DNA from: Scatophagus argus
Lineage: Eukaryota; Chordata; Actinopteri; Scatophagidae
NCBI RefSeq assembly: GCF_020382885.2
Contig: NC_058506.1
Span: 10,022,318 to 10,086,317 of the forward strand
DNA: 64,000 nucleotides
Direction of reading: 5' to 3'
Below are positions 13,687-38,150 of the stretch, piece by piece. The first letter of the stretch is position 1; the number at the start of each line of letters is the position of its first letter. Position numbers and translations under genes: made by a program. The notes under the pieces are model-generated. The model saw nothing but the letters and a program-made list of their open reading frames with translations. It did no database searches and was not told where the DNA came from.

Positions 13687-15697
13687 GATACATACCATAG
13701 AGCAACCTGAATATTGTCATTTTAAGTTACATAATTCTGAAAAAAGGGGGGAGGATTTCCCATCATATTTACATACATACATACATATCCTAACAATCTT
13801 AACCTATTTGAAGATGAGATACAGTGTATACTTTGTTTACATGCATGAATTCTGTTGCGTCCTCCTGTCTAACATCACTCCTTCATCTTCTGTACATTTG
13901 CTGTACAATGGAGGTACAATATGACTAAGCAGCTACCCTGCACCTCAAAGTTAAGGTGGACAACACGAGTGAGGCATCTTCTAGTGCAGATTGAGGTAGC
14001 CCCCCCCCCAAACACACACAAGCACATACACACACTCACACACGGAGGGATGCTGCATGGGAAATGCCTGATGAAGCTACCAAACACAGACACAAAGCAG
14101 GTGACGTCTGTACAGGAATGAGTTCTGAACGCCAACCAGGTATGAAAGGAATGTCAGCAAACAATTTGAACCTCTACTACAGTTTCTGGTTTCAGTGCTC
14201 ACCAGGACAAGGTACAATCATAAAATGGCACTCAGTACTTCGCTCAGTGGATAACATTCCCCCTCTATAATCTGCCACACGTTCAAAAAAATGCCACTAC
14301 AAAAAACAAGTACAGATCATATGAAACAAAGAAGTTACATAAGACACCATTAAAAGACAAAAGGACACTGAAGCATGAGTGAGCAGCATCTTAAATACCA
14401 AAGAGACGGGGAGGGCGCAGGTGGGCGAGGTGGACGGTTGGTGCCCAGTGCCTCATTAGCTGTGAATGTTGCTGTACACTCACTACTTTGATGTGGCAGG
14501 TAGGCCAGGTTTTTGGTTGGTATTTAATCCAAACTTGTATAGTCACAGTCATATGATGTATTCTGCAGCATAAGGAGACCTAGTAATGACTCATGCCTAT
14601 CTGCATTTTACATTTCTGTCCACACTTTTAAGTGCCTCTCAGTTCTTGGGAAAATTATTTCAAGTAACCACCATTAACCACCATCTAAGTCTTGTTGAAC
14701 TGAATATTCAGCATATTTCATGTCTTTAAAGGGCCATCTTTCCCGCTTAAGGTTTTAAGTAACAGGGGCATGATGGGAAACTGAGACAAAGTGTGGCACC
14801 AGGCATCCAACTCACCGTGGGTAAATAATCACATGACCTTCTGCTTGCCACTGTTGTACAGAAAAAGACTCACTTAAAAGGCTGAAATGTTGAACTGCTG
14901 CGTGTCGGCACCTCAAAAAGGACAACCCAACACCAAATATAAATATTAAACGAAACAATTTGTATTTCTGTTCAGTCTCTCATTTCTTCTACTTCATGCT
15001 TAACTGCCTCATCTATTAGAAAGAAGGGACTAACATTAACTTTAATAGATGTTGAATTTACCCAATTCTGATAAATTTACAACGTGAAAATAAAAAAGAA
15101 AGCCACACATACTGAATGCCTTTGGATAATCCTGTTTGAGATGCTTGTGCACTCTCAGTGCCACAGTTTATGCATGCATGCGTTTAAGAACGATTAGTGG
15201 AATTTGCACACTGCACAAATAAGCTGGCATCATTTTATAGTCATTACTATAATAATTTCTGGAGAGTGTGCAGTACCTAATGTTGATTTACGAGTGACAG
15301 TGCGATCTAGTGTCTCTAACTACATCACAAAAATGCCAACTGATCCTTCCTGTAGGATATCAAATAATTGGATGTGTGATCCACATTTGAGTTACTATAA
15401 ATATGGATGCATCACTACAGTTCCGGTTAAATTCAGTGTATTATGTAGGAAAAATATGCACCAACACTATTTCATTTTTTTCCTCATTTTAAATATTCAG
15501 AGCAGCCAGTTTAAGAGAGATAACACAAAGTGAAATGCAGCTAATCTGAACACAAGTGAGTTTATGACAGTGAGATGTTGATATATGAGATCTGTATCTC
15601 CTTACTGGGTTAATGCAGGATGTTTAAAGCTGGCATAGGTCATGTGAACTTATTCCTGACTTTTTCCACTGTAACTGCACCCCTACACACATTCATG

Positions 15698-15718
15698 CAC
15701 ACACACACACACACACAT
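15698..15718. repeat. AC dinucleotide microsatellite
   Basis: About ten AC units in the presumed pak1 3' UTR. A second imperfect CA/CG tract follows at 16082-16125. Confidence 0.85.
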
Positions 15719-16406
15719 AAATATGCCACAGTGAGATGTGACAATCTGCAGAGGAGTAGCAGTGTTTCTCCACAGAGCCATAGTCATGCGAGCAAAGGTT
15801 GTGTCCCAGAGTCACTCTCTCTCACATCAGCTGGTCACTGCAGGTGCAAGTGAGGCCTGATTGTGCTCCATGGAGATGACTAGAGGAAAGAAAACCAAGC
15901 CTAAACCTGGACAGGGAAGGAATCACGGGCTCTTTAGCTTTGTCAGTTTCTCCTCCTCAAGTCACTTCTTGAAAATGAGCACATTTTCATTTTCATTTCG
16001 ATTTTTTCACTGTATTTTCTCAGTTTGGGGAGCAACTGCTGCCAAACAAGACATATGACATAAACAGATGTGCACAGTTTGTGCACACGCACTCACACGC
16101 ACTCACACACACACACAGACACACTTGTGATGGACTGCTCTACATGTTCAGAGTGCTGGAGAAGTAAACGAGGAGGCAAGGTCTGTCCAGCAGCATGGCC
16201 TGAGAGGCTGCAAGGCCAGAAGTCCATCCTACATATGAGGCCTGGGGGTCTTTTGTCCTTGTGCTGTCACTGTAAGTCACACAAACCCCCTCCTTGTGCT
16301 GTCGCTGTCACGTCACCCACCACCCATACACCCAAGCCCCTGCCCCCATGAACGCACACATCACAGGCAGGGCTCCAGCCTCAGGTGGGGACACCTAGGC
16401 CACAGT

Positions 16407-27954
<11,548 letters not shown>

Positions 27955-28983
27955 CTTTAGCAGCACTCACAATGTCCTGTGTGAGAGACAGAGAGAGCGA
28001 GAATTTCAGTGTTAAAAAGTCTGGTCAGTGACAGGTGAGGGTACAGTGTTGCTTTGGATGCATCAAATGTAGCTCCTTTGAACTTTGACTGATACCTTTC
28101 CCTAGTAAGGGGACAAAATACAATAATATCAAGGGACTAAACAGAGAAATTTAAGTTGATTTTGGCTGATTTTCAAATGCAGCAATGGCTGACCTTATTT
28201 GGTGTTGTTTGGCAATAGTAACACACATTATCTACAGTTGACTTTTCATTGGTGAAGTCCACATTTTCAATAAGAACACTGTGAATACAAAACATACTGT
28301 GAAAAGATTGATTCTCTTACCAGCAAACAGCCTAAAACCAAAATATATTAAATCTATAATGACATCATACTGAGAAAAGGTTGGTGACCTTTTGTGTTTT
28401 TAATAAACAAAGTCAGCAAGTTGAGTTTTTGTCAGTTAATTCTTTCAACATTACAGCAATCACCAGGATCTGTAAAAGTCTGACAGCTGATGTACAGCTG
28501 GGTTACACTGGGTGAAGGTAACAAGGAGATCTCAGATGTGATAAAATATCAAGACTTGCTAGCTTCATTCAGACAGATCAGATGCTTACAGAAGATCCCC
28601 AGGTCTAGTTTCAAAGTATTGTATTTTCAGAGCTTTGACCTATTTTAGCATTGTAACATGAAGAGTCCTGTCCTGCAGGTGTGAAAAATTCTCATGAAAT
28701 CTTATGTGTTTAATTCTCTGCTAACAGCCTGATACTATGCACAGCAGATTTAGATTAAGAGGAAGAGACAACTCTTAAAATTGTGAACAAAATCATTATT
28801 CGAGTTCTTCCCCTTGCTGTGGAGTCTGGTGTCCAGTGGGTCTGTTCAGCTGTGAAAACGGTAACCAGGAGTTGATTGTAAGAGGAACTGGCAAGAGTAA
28901 ACATTCCCATCACTCATCCTCTCATCTTCCATCTACCCTCTTCCCACTCCTCCATCTTAAACTCCTTCACAGCCTCACCCTGA

Positions 28984-29060
28984 GGCCAAGCCCATCATGT
29001 GATGTGCACCACAACCGTCCCAGAAAGCGGGCCGCCCGGGCCGCCCCCTTAGTGGAGACC
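28984..29060. other. GC-rich block in an AT-rich region
   Basis: This block is rich in CpG and runs of GGCC/GCCC, unlike the surrounding 12 kb. It lies about 1 kb upstream of the first pak1 coding exon. It could be an alternative promoter or an enhancer; no transcript signal was seen. Confidence 0.25.
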
Positions 29061-32000
29061 TACATTAGCAGACAAAGACCACTCCTCGGCTCTTACACGC
29101 TGTTCACTGCCTCTGACAAATGACACATGTGCCTTCACAGTGGCCTTTACAATTTTATGTAACCGTCCCCTGCACAAGACGAAATCTAGCGAGTTACACT
29201 CTACGTTTTATTAACTTCCCAAAAGACCTGAATTTGAATGAAGGAAATGCACGAGTGGCAAAATGTAACATGGATTGACACAATGGTAATAAGCTATAAT
29301 TTAATCAGATATGACTACACTGTCAGCATTATTACACCAGACCTGGTTGCTTTTCCTTCTGCTGCCTCACATCTTGAAAAAAATACTTCTTGTGATACAA
29401 ATTTGTCAGTAATGTGTCATTTCCTCACAAAGCAGCTTGGACGAGACAGCCAGAAGAACTAAAATCTCACAAACTGTGTTCACTGTTTTTATAATCCTGC
29501 AGTGACTCTTTGACAGTCATGTAGATTTTGATGTATGTCTAATAAAAACTGCTTAGCCAACCTGACCACAAAACAACACAATTAGTAACTGATGGGTATT
29601 TTAATTATAGTCCTCTGCCATGAAGTTTATACACATAACAGATATGTCAAAGCAATCCAACCTTCATTCCTTCATTCTGTTACTGCCTATTGGATGAGTG
29701 CAGTCTCCACAAGAGAGGAACAGTTTCTAATCTACGGTAATCTAACAGTTTTTCCTCCTGTGAATAACATTAGCCATTCATGCACAAGTAGGCTGATTCT
29801 AATATTTTATTCAGATGAACTAGGCTACAAAATATTTGCCAATACTTATTATGTGAAAAAGTCTTCAACATCAAACATTGGTCTTAGAATAAAAACTTTC
29901 AACATATTCTTTATATATCACAGTATATATAACAGTGTTTTTTTGTTCCGCTGTGCTTGTGATGTGATGAGAATAAGAGAAATTTTGTTTCACAAACTGC
30001 ATTGTGGTCCTTTCAATTAACTCTCAGCTTTACAATCACTGCAGGAACTTATGTGGAAGACAAAGGATCATAGTTTGTTGACCCCCACTATCACAGAAAA
30101 AAAACCTCCCCAAAAAAACCACAGCTCTTTTTGGGATTGAGATGACGTCGGTTTATTTCAAGAGAAACCGCTGAGTTTCCCAAAACAAGTCCCTCCTGAC
30201 AGGTTGGTTGACTATACAAATGAAAGTTACATGCTGATCTAGCTTAGCTGCAGGGCACAAACTAGTAGTGAATAACCAGACAGCTTCAGAGAAACACTTA
30301 ACACTGATCTTAATGTGCTAAAACAGTTTTAAGATTATTTTCCTGCTTTATTTCAAGGATTTCTGACTGGTGGCAGGGGTGGCTTTGCTGGCAGTTTCTC
30401 TCATGCTGGTTGACTCCAGACAGCAAACAGGTTCTCTTAGGCTGGAGGCTAGGCGTGTCACTAACAACAAAACCTGATAAAACTCTGATGTTTGCAAAAA
30501 GGAATGTCACAATATTGACATGTTAAAGCAACAGGGAGTCGCTGACAATGGAGTAATCCTGGCACCTGAGGGGGACAAAGGCAACGTGAAGTTGCTGAGA
30601 CAATGGGAAAGACATGGTGGTATGTCATGGAAGCCTTATGCGCAGACTAAAGAGGAGACTCATGCTATACAAATGAAAATATAAGCAGGATTCAAGCTTT
30701 CACCATGCGGACAAAAAATGGCTCCAAAATACCTTTAAAGAATTATGTAAATATAGAATCTGCCAGTTATGGAGTACTTTCTTGACCAAAGAAAATTAAT
30801 AAAAAGGTTAAGAATCTATGCTTTGCTGTTATTATGGATCTATGCTAACTGGTCCACACAACAGAACAAAGTACACAATAAACCATTTGAACCTTAATTA
30901 GCTTTGCCACTGAGACAAACTTCATACCTTGAAAACAATCAGTGCATTTCAGTATTTCTTCAATACCATTCTAAACTTACAGAATATTGTGCATACTCCC
31001 TTACATATAACTGGAGTCTACAGTTGTTTTCCATTACAAAGACATATATATAAGCACCTCTGTCCTATTGATGTTAATGCAGCTGTGACTGATGCGTCTG
31101 TTAGTCCATTATCATAACCTTCTGGACACCTTCTTGCCAGCTATGGTATGTCATACAGCTTTTATGGTCACGTACACGATTGTAATCACAATCATGCATA
31201 TGTGCACAAGTGAGACCTGACAACAACGACTGGGATCTAATCGATCAGGTCACTATCTGGTCAGCAAATTCAAAGGAAAAAAATCAATGGCTGCAACATC
31301 AGATAATGACGATTTGATGGGAGGTTTTGAACCCTTTAAACATGAAATAGATATTTTCTTAAGGTCCATTGGTGAATCATACTGTATGTCTCTCATCAAT
31401 AATCCTGTCCCCCTTGGATGCAAGCAACACAGAATGCACTTACATAAAACAGTGAAGGTATAGCGCATGCTCCTAAATATGATAATTTCAGTAAAACAGC
31501 CACTGGAGAGCGGTGTGAATGAATTATGCAGCTGAGCAACACGTCAGCGTCTGACTTTGGTCATTTCTATATCAGGCAGCAGCGAGAATCTGAGCTGCCA
31601 GATGAAGAATACAACAGGAAACCACAAGTAATCAGTTTTACATACTACAAATCTCTAACTGTGGTCCTCACTGCTGTGTGGCTTTCTGGCTAATCATCGC
31701 AGCTGCAGCAGCTCCGCTGGGCGGTCAGAGGGACGGCTAAAGATGGCAGATTCATGGAGGCCCAGACATTACTGATTCTTCACTCACATAAAACACTGAC
31801 CTATTTACTGTGCAGGCTGACAGGCAGGCAAGCAGTCAGTGAGTGCACTGTCCCTGAAACAAGCAACTCCTATTTCTGAAACACACATTGGCTAGTCTCT
31901 CAACATCATAAATCAGCCCTACGTCTGCCTTTTGCCTGACACTGAAGATCGTCTTTCATGAGGCTGAACGATTTCAGCAGACACAAAGAGAAAAGATCAC

Positions 32001-32929
32001 AAAGAGACCAAATTTTGTCAGAATGTAAAACAGGAAAAATGCAGTTGCAACACTGATCCCCAATATGCTAATTTGTCAGAAATTACACAACCAAACCTCT
32101 TTCTGCTTGGCTTGCTTTGATAGGATGTGATGTTTTGACAGCGATACATAAATGTCTAAAAAAACAAAAAGACACACACAGACACACGCAGACACATCAG
32201 CTCGACTCAGATATTACTGGGGATGTTTTCACATTTCTCTCCCATAAAATATTAATCTATCCATGAAGAGCAGGCATTTTCTCTGCTCTTTCAAACATTA
32301 ATGCTGAATTTGAATGGCTAACACAGGAAGAGGCTCTAATCTTGAGCCCATGGCGGCCCAGTAATGGCCCCGCAGTGGGGGGAGGGCTCCATAAGCCTGG
32401 CTCTTCATGCCCCTGATTAGGACATGCTCTCTGTTTGACTTGGCTTTAGCTTTGGCTGTGCTTCTTTGAAGGATGCTGATTACTTGGATGGGATGGACAG
32501 CTAGAGGACATTCAAAGGATAAGGAGGAAGGGGGAGACACTCCAGAGCCACAGTTTAGCATTGTTATCTCCTTTATCTTGGTGCTGTCCATACAAAACTT
32601 CTACTGGCCACTGGAGAGTGTTTTATAAACACTTTATCAGAAAAGTTGTCCTATACTGTTGGTAAGAGCAGAGGAAGACCAGTTCATTGGACAACCCTCA
32701 TATAATACTAACACACACACCAAGAAAACCTGAAAAACACAACAAAAGACAAATGCGTCACCCAGACATTAAAGCACTGGAGTCCAGCAACACCCAGATG
32801 TCAAAATGTTACTGCACAAATGCTCCTCTCTCACATGGATGGCCTCTCAATGTCAGAATAAAGCACACAAAGTCACAGTGTGGATGCCATGAAATGCCAT
32901 CCCACTTCAATTTTAAATGAAGGTTAGGG

Positions 32930-32959
32930 GAGGACGAGGAGGAGGAGGAGGAGGAGGAG
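32930..32959. repeat. GAG trinucleotide microsatellite
   Basis: About nine GAG/GAC units in non-coding sequence. Confidence 0.85.
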
Positions 32960-33479
32960 TTTGATGCTGTCTTCGATTCTGTTAAAATAGGGCTCCCTTT
33001 GAAAAGGAATATGAGTATTTTGGTCATAATTTATGGTCACAAGATCAAAATCTCAAGTGAGGACATGCCACAACATCTGAAAGGAAATCATCAAATCTAA
33101 TTGTAGTATAATTAATTTATTTATAGCCTATAAAAAAATGAACATTGAGAAACATGGTTTTTTGACTTAGAAACACAATATTAAGTGACTAAGTGTTGAC
33201 ACCTGATGGTTATTGTGGTATTAAATTGACATTTTGAAACATTTTTCTAAGGATTCATTTCTTCTACTTCTGTTGAACCCAGCCTTCCTGGAACTGGGTT
33301 CTCATGGGTGTGTACAGATCTGCAATTCATGTTCTCTTTTTTCAAACCAGCACCACAACCTTAACCTACCTAAACCATACCATAGCTGTTACGCAAAGAT
33401 ATCACAGAAAGAGAAAAACTGCAGTCACTAAACGCTAAAAACATAAGTGTAGAATATCAACACTCGTGTCTGGTGACAA

Positions 33480-33730
33480 GTTTTGGGCTTTAAGTGTTAA
33501 AAAGTTTGACAGTTTATGAAACACACATATTCACTGTCTTGCAGACAGTTAGATGAGAAGGTTACTACCACTCATATCAGCCGGCAGCCAGTTAGCTTAG
33601 CTTAGCACAAAGACTGGACACAGAGGAAAAAGATAGCCTGGCTTTGTTCAAAGGTAATCAAGTCTGTCTACTAACTCACTAATTAGTTTGTTTAATCCAG
33701 TTTCTGCACATATTAAATCCAGGTCTTTGT
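33480..33730 (+). repeat. Interspersed repeat of a fish family
   Basis: Contains CAGACAGTTAGATGAGAAG, then the core GTTAGCTTAGCTTAGC with AAAGACTGGACACAG, then TAGCCTGGCTTTGTTCAAAGG and ACTCACTAATTAG. From memory this arrangement is widespread in percomorph genomes. A second, inverted copy lies at 26365-26455. It is probably a non-autonomous element; no terminal repeats were resolved. Confidence 0.65.
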
Positions 33731-35269
33731 ACCTAAAAAGAGCTGAAATTTCAGATTGTGAAGCCAACAAACATAACACACAATGAAACTGGATTTTCCA
33801 AAACATTAAAATACAGCTGCCTATTGCTGTATACAACTGATGACTGTGACCCAGTTACTGTTCTATAATAATTTTTGACATATCAGGTTTTGTCTCCACC
33901 TCTTTGTTTTGGTCCTCCCTCTTCTGTCAGACTCAGTAACTCTACTTTGCATACAGCTGCCAAAGTTTGGTTCATGAAAGGGACAAGTCACAGCTATCTC
34001 ATCAGTTTGCTTATAACAGCTGGCAGTTGAGACGGGGGGTGCTTGAGTTAACTCTCAACTCGCTGACCAAATTTTATTTAGTTCACTGTAAGAACAAAAA
34101 CTTCCTATTCATAGCTCATATTTCATTCACATATCATTAATGTTTGATAAGCTTAATAAAAGCTTCATTACCTATCAATACTGATTCAGTTGTTGTCACT
34201 TTTCAGAAAGTGCAGAATTGTTTCTTTACAGTGTGTTAATTGATTCACAGCATGAAGCAGAGCCACTGCTTTCATTACTGAATAAAAACATCAGAATGAA
34301 ACTTTTATTCCAGCTTGTATTTTTGGCTGATGTACAGTACATGCCTTGGGAGAAAGCTATGAAAATGTTGATCTTTAATCATGTTGGTATAAAAGGCTGA
34401 TACCCGTTCATAATATGCTAACTAGAGCAAGATTACACCATATCAAAGGGAAACTACTTGAAACATCCATTCACACTTGCATCCCTCTGAGCAAAAATCT
34501 TTCTATTCTCCTATCAAAATTATTTTTACTAAGGAACAAAATGCCAGCAAACACTTAAGTTTCTTCAAGTAGTTGGTGTTGCTATTATGCAATGCAGGTG
34601 CATAAACAGTTCTTATCAGTAACCAGTGATCTACCATTTGCCATCAGCCAGATATCTATCTGACTGCAGCCTTTTTTCAAGGACTACTTTGAGAAATCTA
34701 GATAGACGAAAAAAATTACACAGCAAAGAAACTGGGTCACGCAGCAGTTTCCCATTGTGGATATAAAGACACAAAACAAATCGAGGTCCTAAACTCCACA
34801 GAACTAAACCTCTCATATATCTCAGGTTGAGCAGTTTGAGCTGAGGTGCTGTTTTTTTTTTTTTTTTTCACAGAAATCTACCTCAAGATTACACATTTTC
34901 TGATTGAACCGTCATTTAATCTCAATCAGAATCCTGCAAGGCACCTTTCCTTTAGCTGTTGGAGCTCATAAATTGATCTTGTCCCAGTGCTAAGAGACTG
35001 AAAAAGCATGACAATAAGAAACATCCTCCCTGGCTGCCTTACTGTCAACTAACCTGACGTTCCTCAAATCAAAAGCAAAGCAGAAAAAACAGGTTAGTCT
35101 CCACTCAAAACGTATTTATTCGCAACAGCCTACAATCCACAATGATTCTCATTTTACCAAGCATGATCCCTTTCCCAAACTCCCCTGCTGGGGAGGCTTC
35201 AGAGCTCACTGTGTCATTTAATATTTAGCTTGGGTGAACCCATCCCCACCCCCCAGTGCTGTGTATGCA

Positions 35270-35322
35270 CACAAACGCACATGCACTCACACACGCACGC
35301 GCGCGCACACCCACACACACAT
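35270..35322. repeat. CA/CG alternating purine-pyrimidine tract
   Basis: A run of CA and CG units with a central GCGCGCGC, a composition typical of Z-DNA-forming sequence. Confidence 0.75.
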
Positions 35323-38103
35323 ATTTTTAAACAGAATTTTTGTGCATTAACATCTCAAAATAATGGATTTAGCAGGTGTTTTCTGAGATAATTTAATTAA
35401 CTGTGTGCACACATTTTTTTGATAAGGACATGTCAGCAGCAGAAGTAAACAACAGCGTATTAAAAGCAGGAAACAAAACTATTGAACGGTCTCAGCTGAC
35501 AAAACTGTGGTGCACTGTGTTCTGACAGTTTGAGCTGCTCCCTCCGGATGAGTTACAAGTCAAATAAAAGCGTTAAAGTGAAGCAGTTTTTTTTCATATT
35601 CAGGGGTACAAATGTACTTAAAAATATGGTGGCTCATTCTGTCTATTAAAAGCTTGATAAAATCTGCTATCTTATTTCCAAGATCACTGACACCACTGGT
35701 TGCCTGTTTTCAGGGATTATTCCTTCCTTCAGAGGAGGACCTAATTTTATTCAAAGCACATTTCTGTAACTGTTAGTTTATTCTGATAGGGACTTCCTGT
35801 CTGACAGACTATTTATTATACTAATATGTAATGATAGCTTTTCTGTTCTCCCTGACAGAGTGAAATGTCTTATTTTCAGTCACAGTTCATCTTGAAAAAC
35901 TAAGTGGATTTTTGCATTAATGTTCTACTCCTAACCTTGAATTCAAGTCATCAGAGGTTGTAAATATGAATTTTGCATGCACTCAGGTCCAAAATAAAGA
36001 CATGAGATGGTGACAGAAATTTGAGGCTGCTGTGGACCTGTCCCACTTTATGTCACCAACATAACAGCTTGAATACCTTTATAATGACATTTTATCTTTC
36101 TTTGAAGGTTGGGATTGCAAGTTTGCGAGTGATTTACAGGAAGCAGTGACAGAATCAAACAGAAGACACTGCTGTTATAAATGATGTATCCTGGACCTCC
36201 AGGACATAGGGATGCCCAAAACCTTGAATACTTATACATACTTACTTCATACAATTTTGAAATTATAAGTTAGTGGCTGGAAGCCATTAAAACATGAATA
36301 AAGTGACTACACTGTAAGTAACAAGCCACACACTATATCACTTTTAAACACAACAAGCAAGCACCACCAGTGGCTCAGTGGAAGTGATTCGACGTCCTTC
36401 ACAGTCGGACCCTCACTGTAAGTGTCTTTGGGTTTCAAATACTCTACTGCAATACTGAATTTGGTGAATTTTAATGCCAAATCATACTTTGAACTTAACT
36501 TAACTAAACCTGTTAGGACTAACAGGCTCTTTTACATAACTGAACAATCTTGAATCAAACTGTATTTTGGATTCTTACTCCAAAAGAATTACAGTAAGTT
36601 TGTGTCTTACAAAGATGGAAGCACTAAGCAGAGGTCAGGCCACTCTGTACTGTCCGCTTTGAGGCACCAAAATGGTTTTTGCATTAGTGTGGCATGGATG
36701 GGCAATATTTGAATGCCAGCTGGAGGCAGAGAGGGGAGTGGATTCCCTCCTGCAAAGCCAGCTGGTGCACCTGCTCTCAGTCGAGCTGAAAGGGTTAAAA
36801 CTCGTCCACTTGTAAAGGCGGAACAAGGGAAGAGTGAAAGCAGCTTGTAAACATGTATATGCTTTACCTATATGGTATTTCTCCAACACTACATAGGTTG
36901 CATTTATGCAAAGTCAGTTAATATGTTGTTCTGACATAATGTGAAGTGTAAAATCCTTCATATATGGGAAATAACTGTTTTGCAGATACCTCTGAATTTT
37001 TCATTGAGCTGAGAAAATTCACCACCTTCCTAAATGAAATGACCTAATTAAAAACCCTCAACCTTAAACATCTACAGCAGTAAAATGTAACATCAATGCA
37101 GCAGTCATTTTAATCTGAAAACATCAGATACAACAGCACAATACTGACAGGAAACATTTTACTGCATAATGAGTATTTTCACTTTGATACTTTAAGTACA
37201 TTTTGTTGATAATATGTGCTTTTACTTAAGTAACATTTTGCACGCAGGACTTTTAATTGTAATGTAGTATTTTCACTGTGTGGCATATGTACTTTCAGCC
37301 TGGCTTACTACAACAAGCCATACATTTACTTGTGATCATCTCTCCCCTGCCTAATGTATATAGCTGTATTATTATATTGCACAGACAAATACTACCACGA
37401 GACTACTATTTGTGTCAACACATGAATCAACTGAGAGACGGCGTGTTTCCACACACAGTAGTTACACCTCCATGCAGCTGAGAAAAGAATGCAAACTTCT
37501 TATAGTTTGTTTGGAGGCAAAGAGACAATGTGACAACACAGCTCTGCGCGATCTTCAGCTCAAAGGTGTTTTTTTATTTATGACAGATGAGTAATTCCCT
37601 TCTACCTGGTGTTACAAATGATGGATCATGTTCATATGAGTGTGTCTCACCTCGGGAAACACAGCCAGGCAATCAGAGCAAGTTTTAAGAGTGGACAGAG
37701 TCACCTTTTGAACCACACCTGAGGTGATTGGCAGTCTTGTCCTCCTCTGAAAACTCATCCCACATGATGGCATCCAACATTTTATATTTCGCGGCCTCTT
37801 CCTCTTCAAACAGCATCAAGTTCAGACACTCCTCTTGCAAACTCTTGACCCAGTGAAACTTGTAACTCTTAAGCCACCTGAATCCTTTTCCTTCTCTGCA
37901 ACATCTCATCCTTTTATTCTCTACCATCTCCATTCCCCCATTGCACCATCCTACTGTAAAGGCTTTAACACTTCTTACTTTCTAGAATCTTGAATCCTCC
38001 CAAGATATTTCTCTGGCTCTCTTGAAGCCACATTTTCAATTTGTGCTTGATACATCAGAAACAGTGTAAGTCACATAAGGACTATCGTTGTCACAAACAA
38101 ACA

Positions 38104-38117
38104 CATAAACATACAAC

Positions 38118-38148
<31 letters not shown>

Positions 38149-38150
38149 GA
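38104..38150. repeat. AC dinucleotide microsatellite
   Basis: An imperfect then perfect AC run of more than ten units, followed by CT-rich sequence at 38230-38285. Confidence 0.85.

Larger units (their letters stand above)
12290..16406. other. Convergent 3' ends of capn5 and pak1
   Basis: The interval lies between the capn5 stop (12287-12289) and the pak1 stop (16407-16409, - strand), and should hold both 3' UTRs. On the + strand I see no AATAAA soon after capn5, only ATTAAA variants near 12885 and 13044. On the - strand a good AATAAA lies at 13681-13686, and others lie near 12837 and 12938. If the distal ones are used the two transcripts overlap tail to tail. The interval is rich in microsatellites: ATA at 13166-13200, CT plus T-run at 13625-13659, C-run at 14000-14009 followed by AC, AC at 15698-15718 and 16082-16125. 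Open frames here are low-complexity or unrelated to any family I know. Confidence 0.7.

Noticed and set aside
13481..13924. 147-codon open frame, + strand
   Set aside because: It runs through a CT/T microsatellite, so much of it is a low-complexity Ser/Leu/Phe run. No family match.
29592..30020. 142-codon open frame, + strand
   Set aside because: AT-rich composition and no domain; it resembles random sequence in an intron-like region.
36367..36410. tRNA-like A-box (TGGCTCAGTGG) suggesting a SINE or tRNA
   Set aside because: No proper B-box at the required distance and no cloverleaf arms.
37685..37933. 82-codon open frame, - strand, with nearby donor-like GAG|GTGAGA
   Set aside because: The peptide matches nothing I know. 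The donor could belong to a 5' UTR exon of pak1, but no acceptor or promoter nearby supports it.
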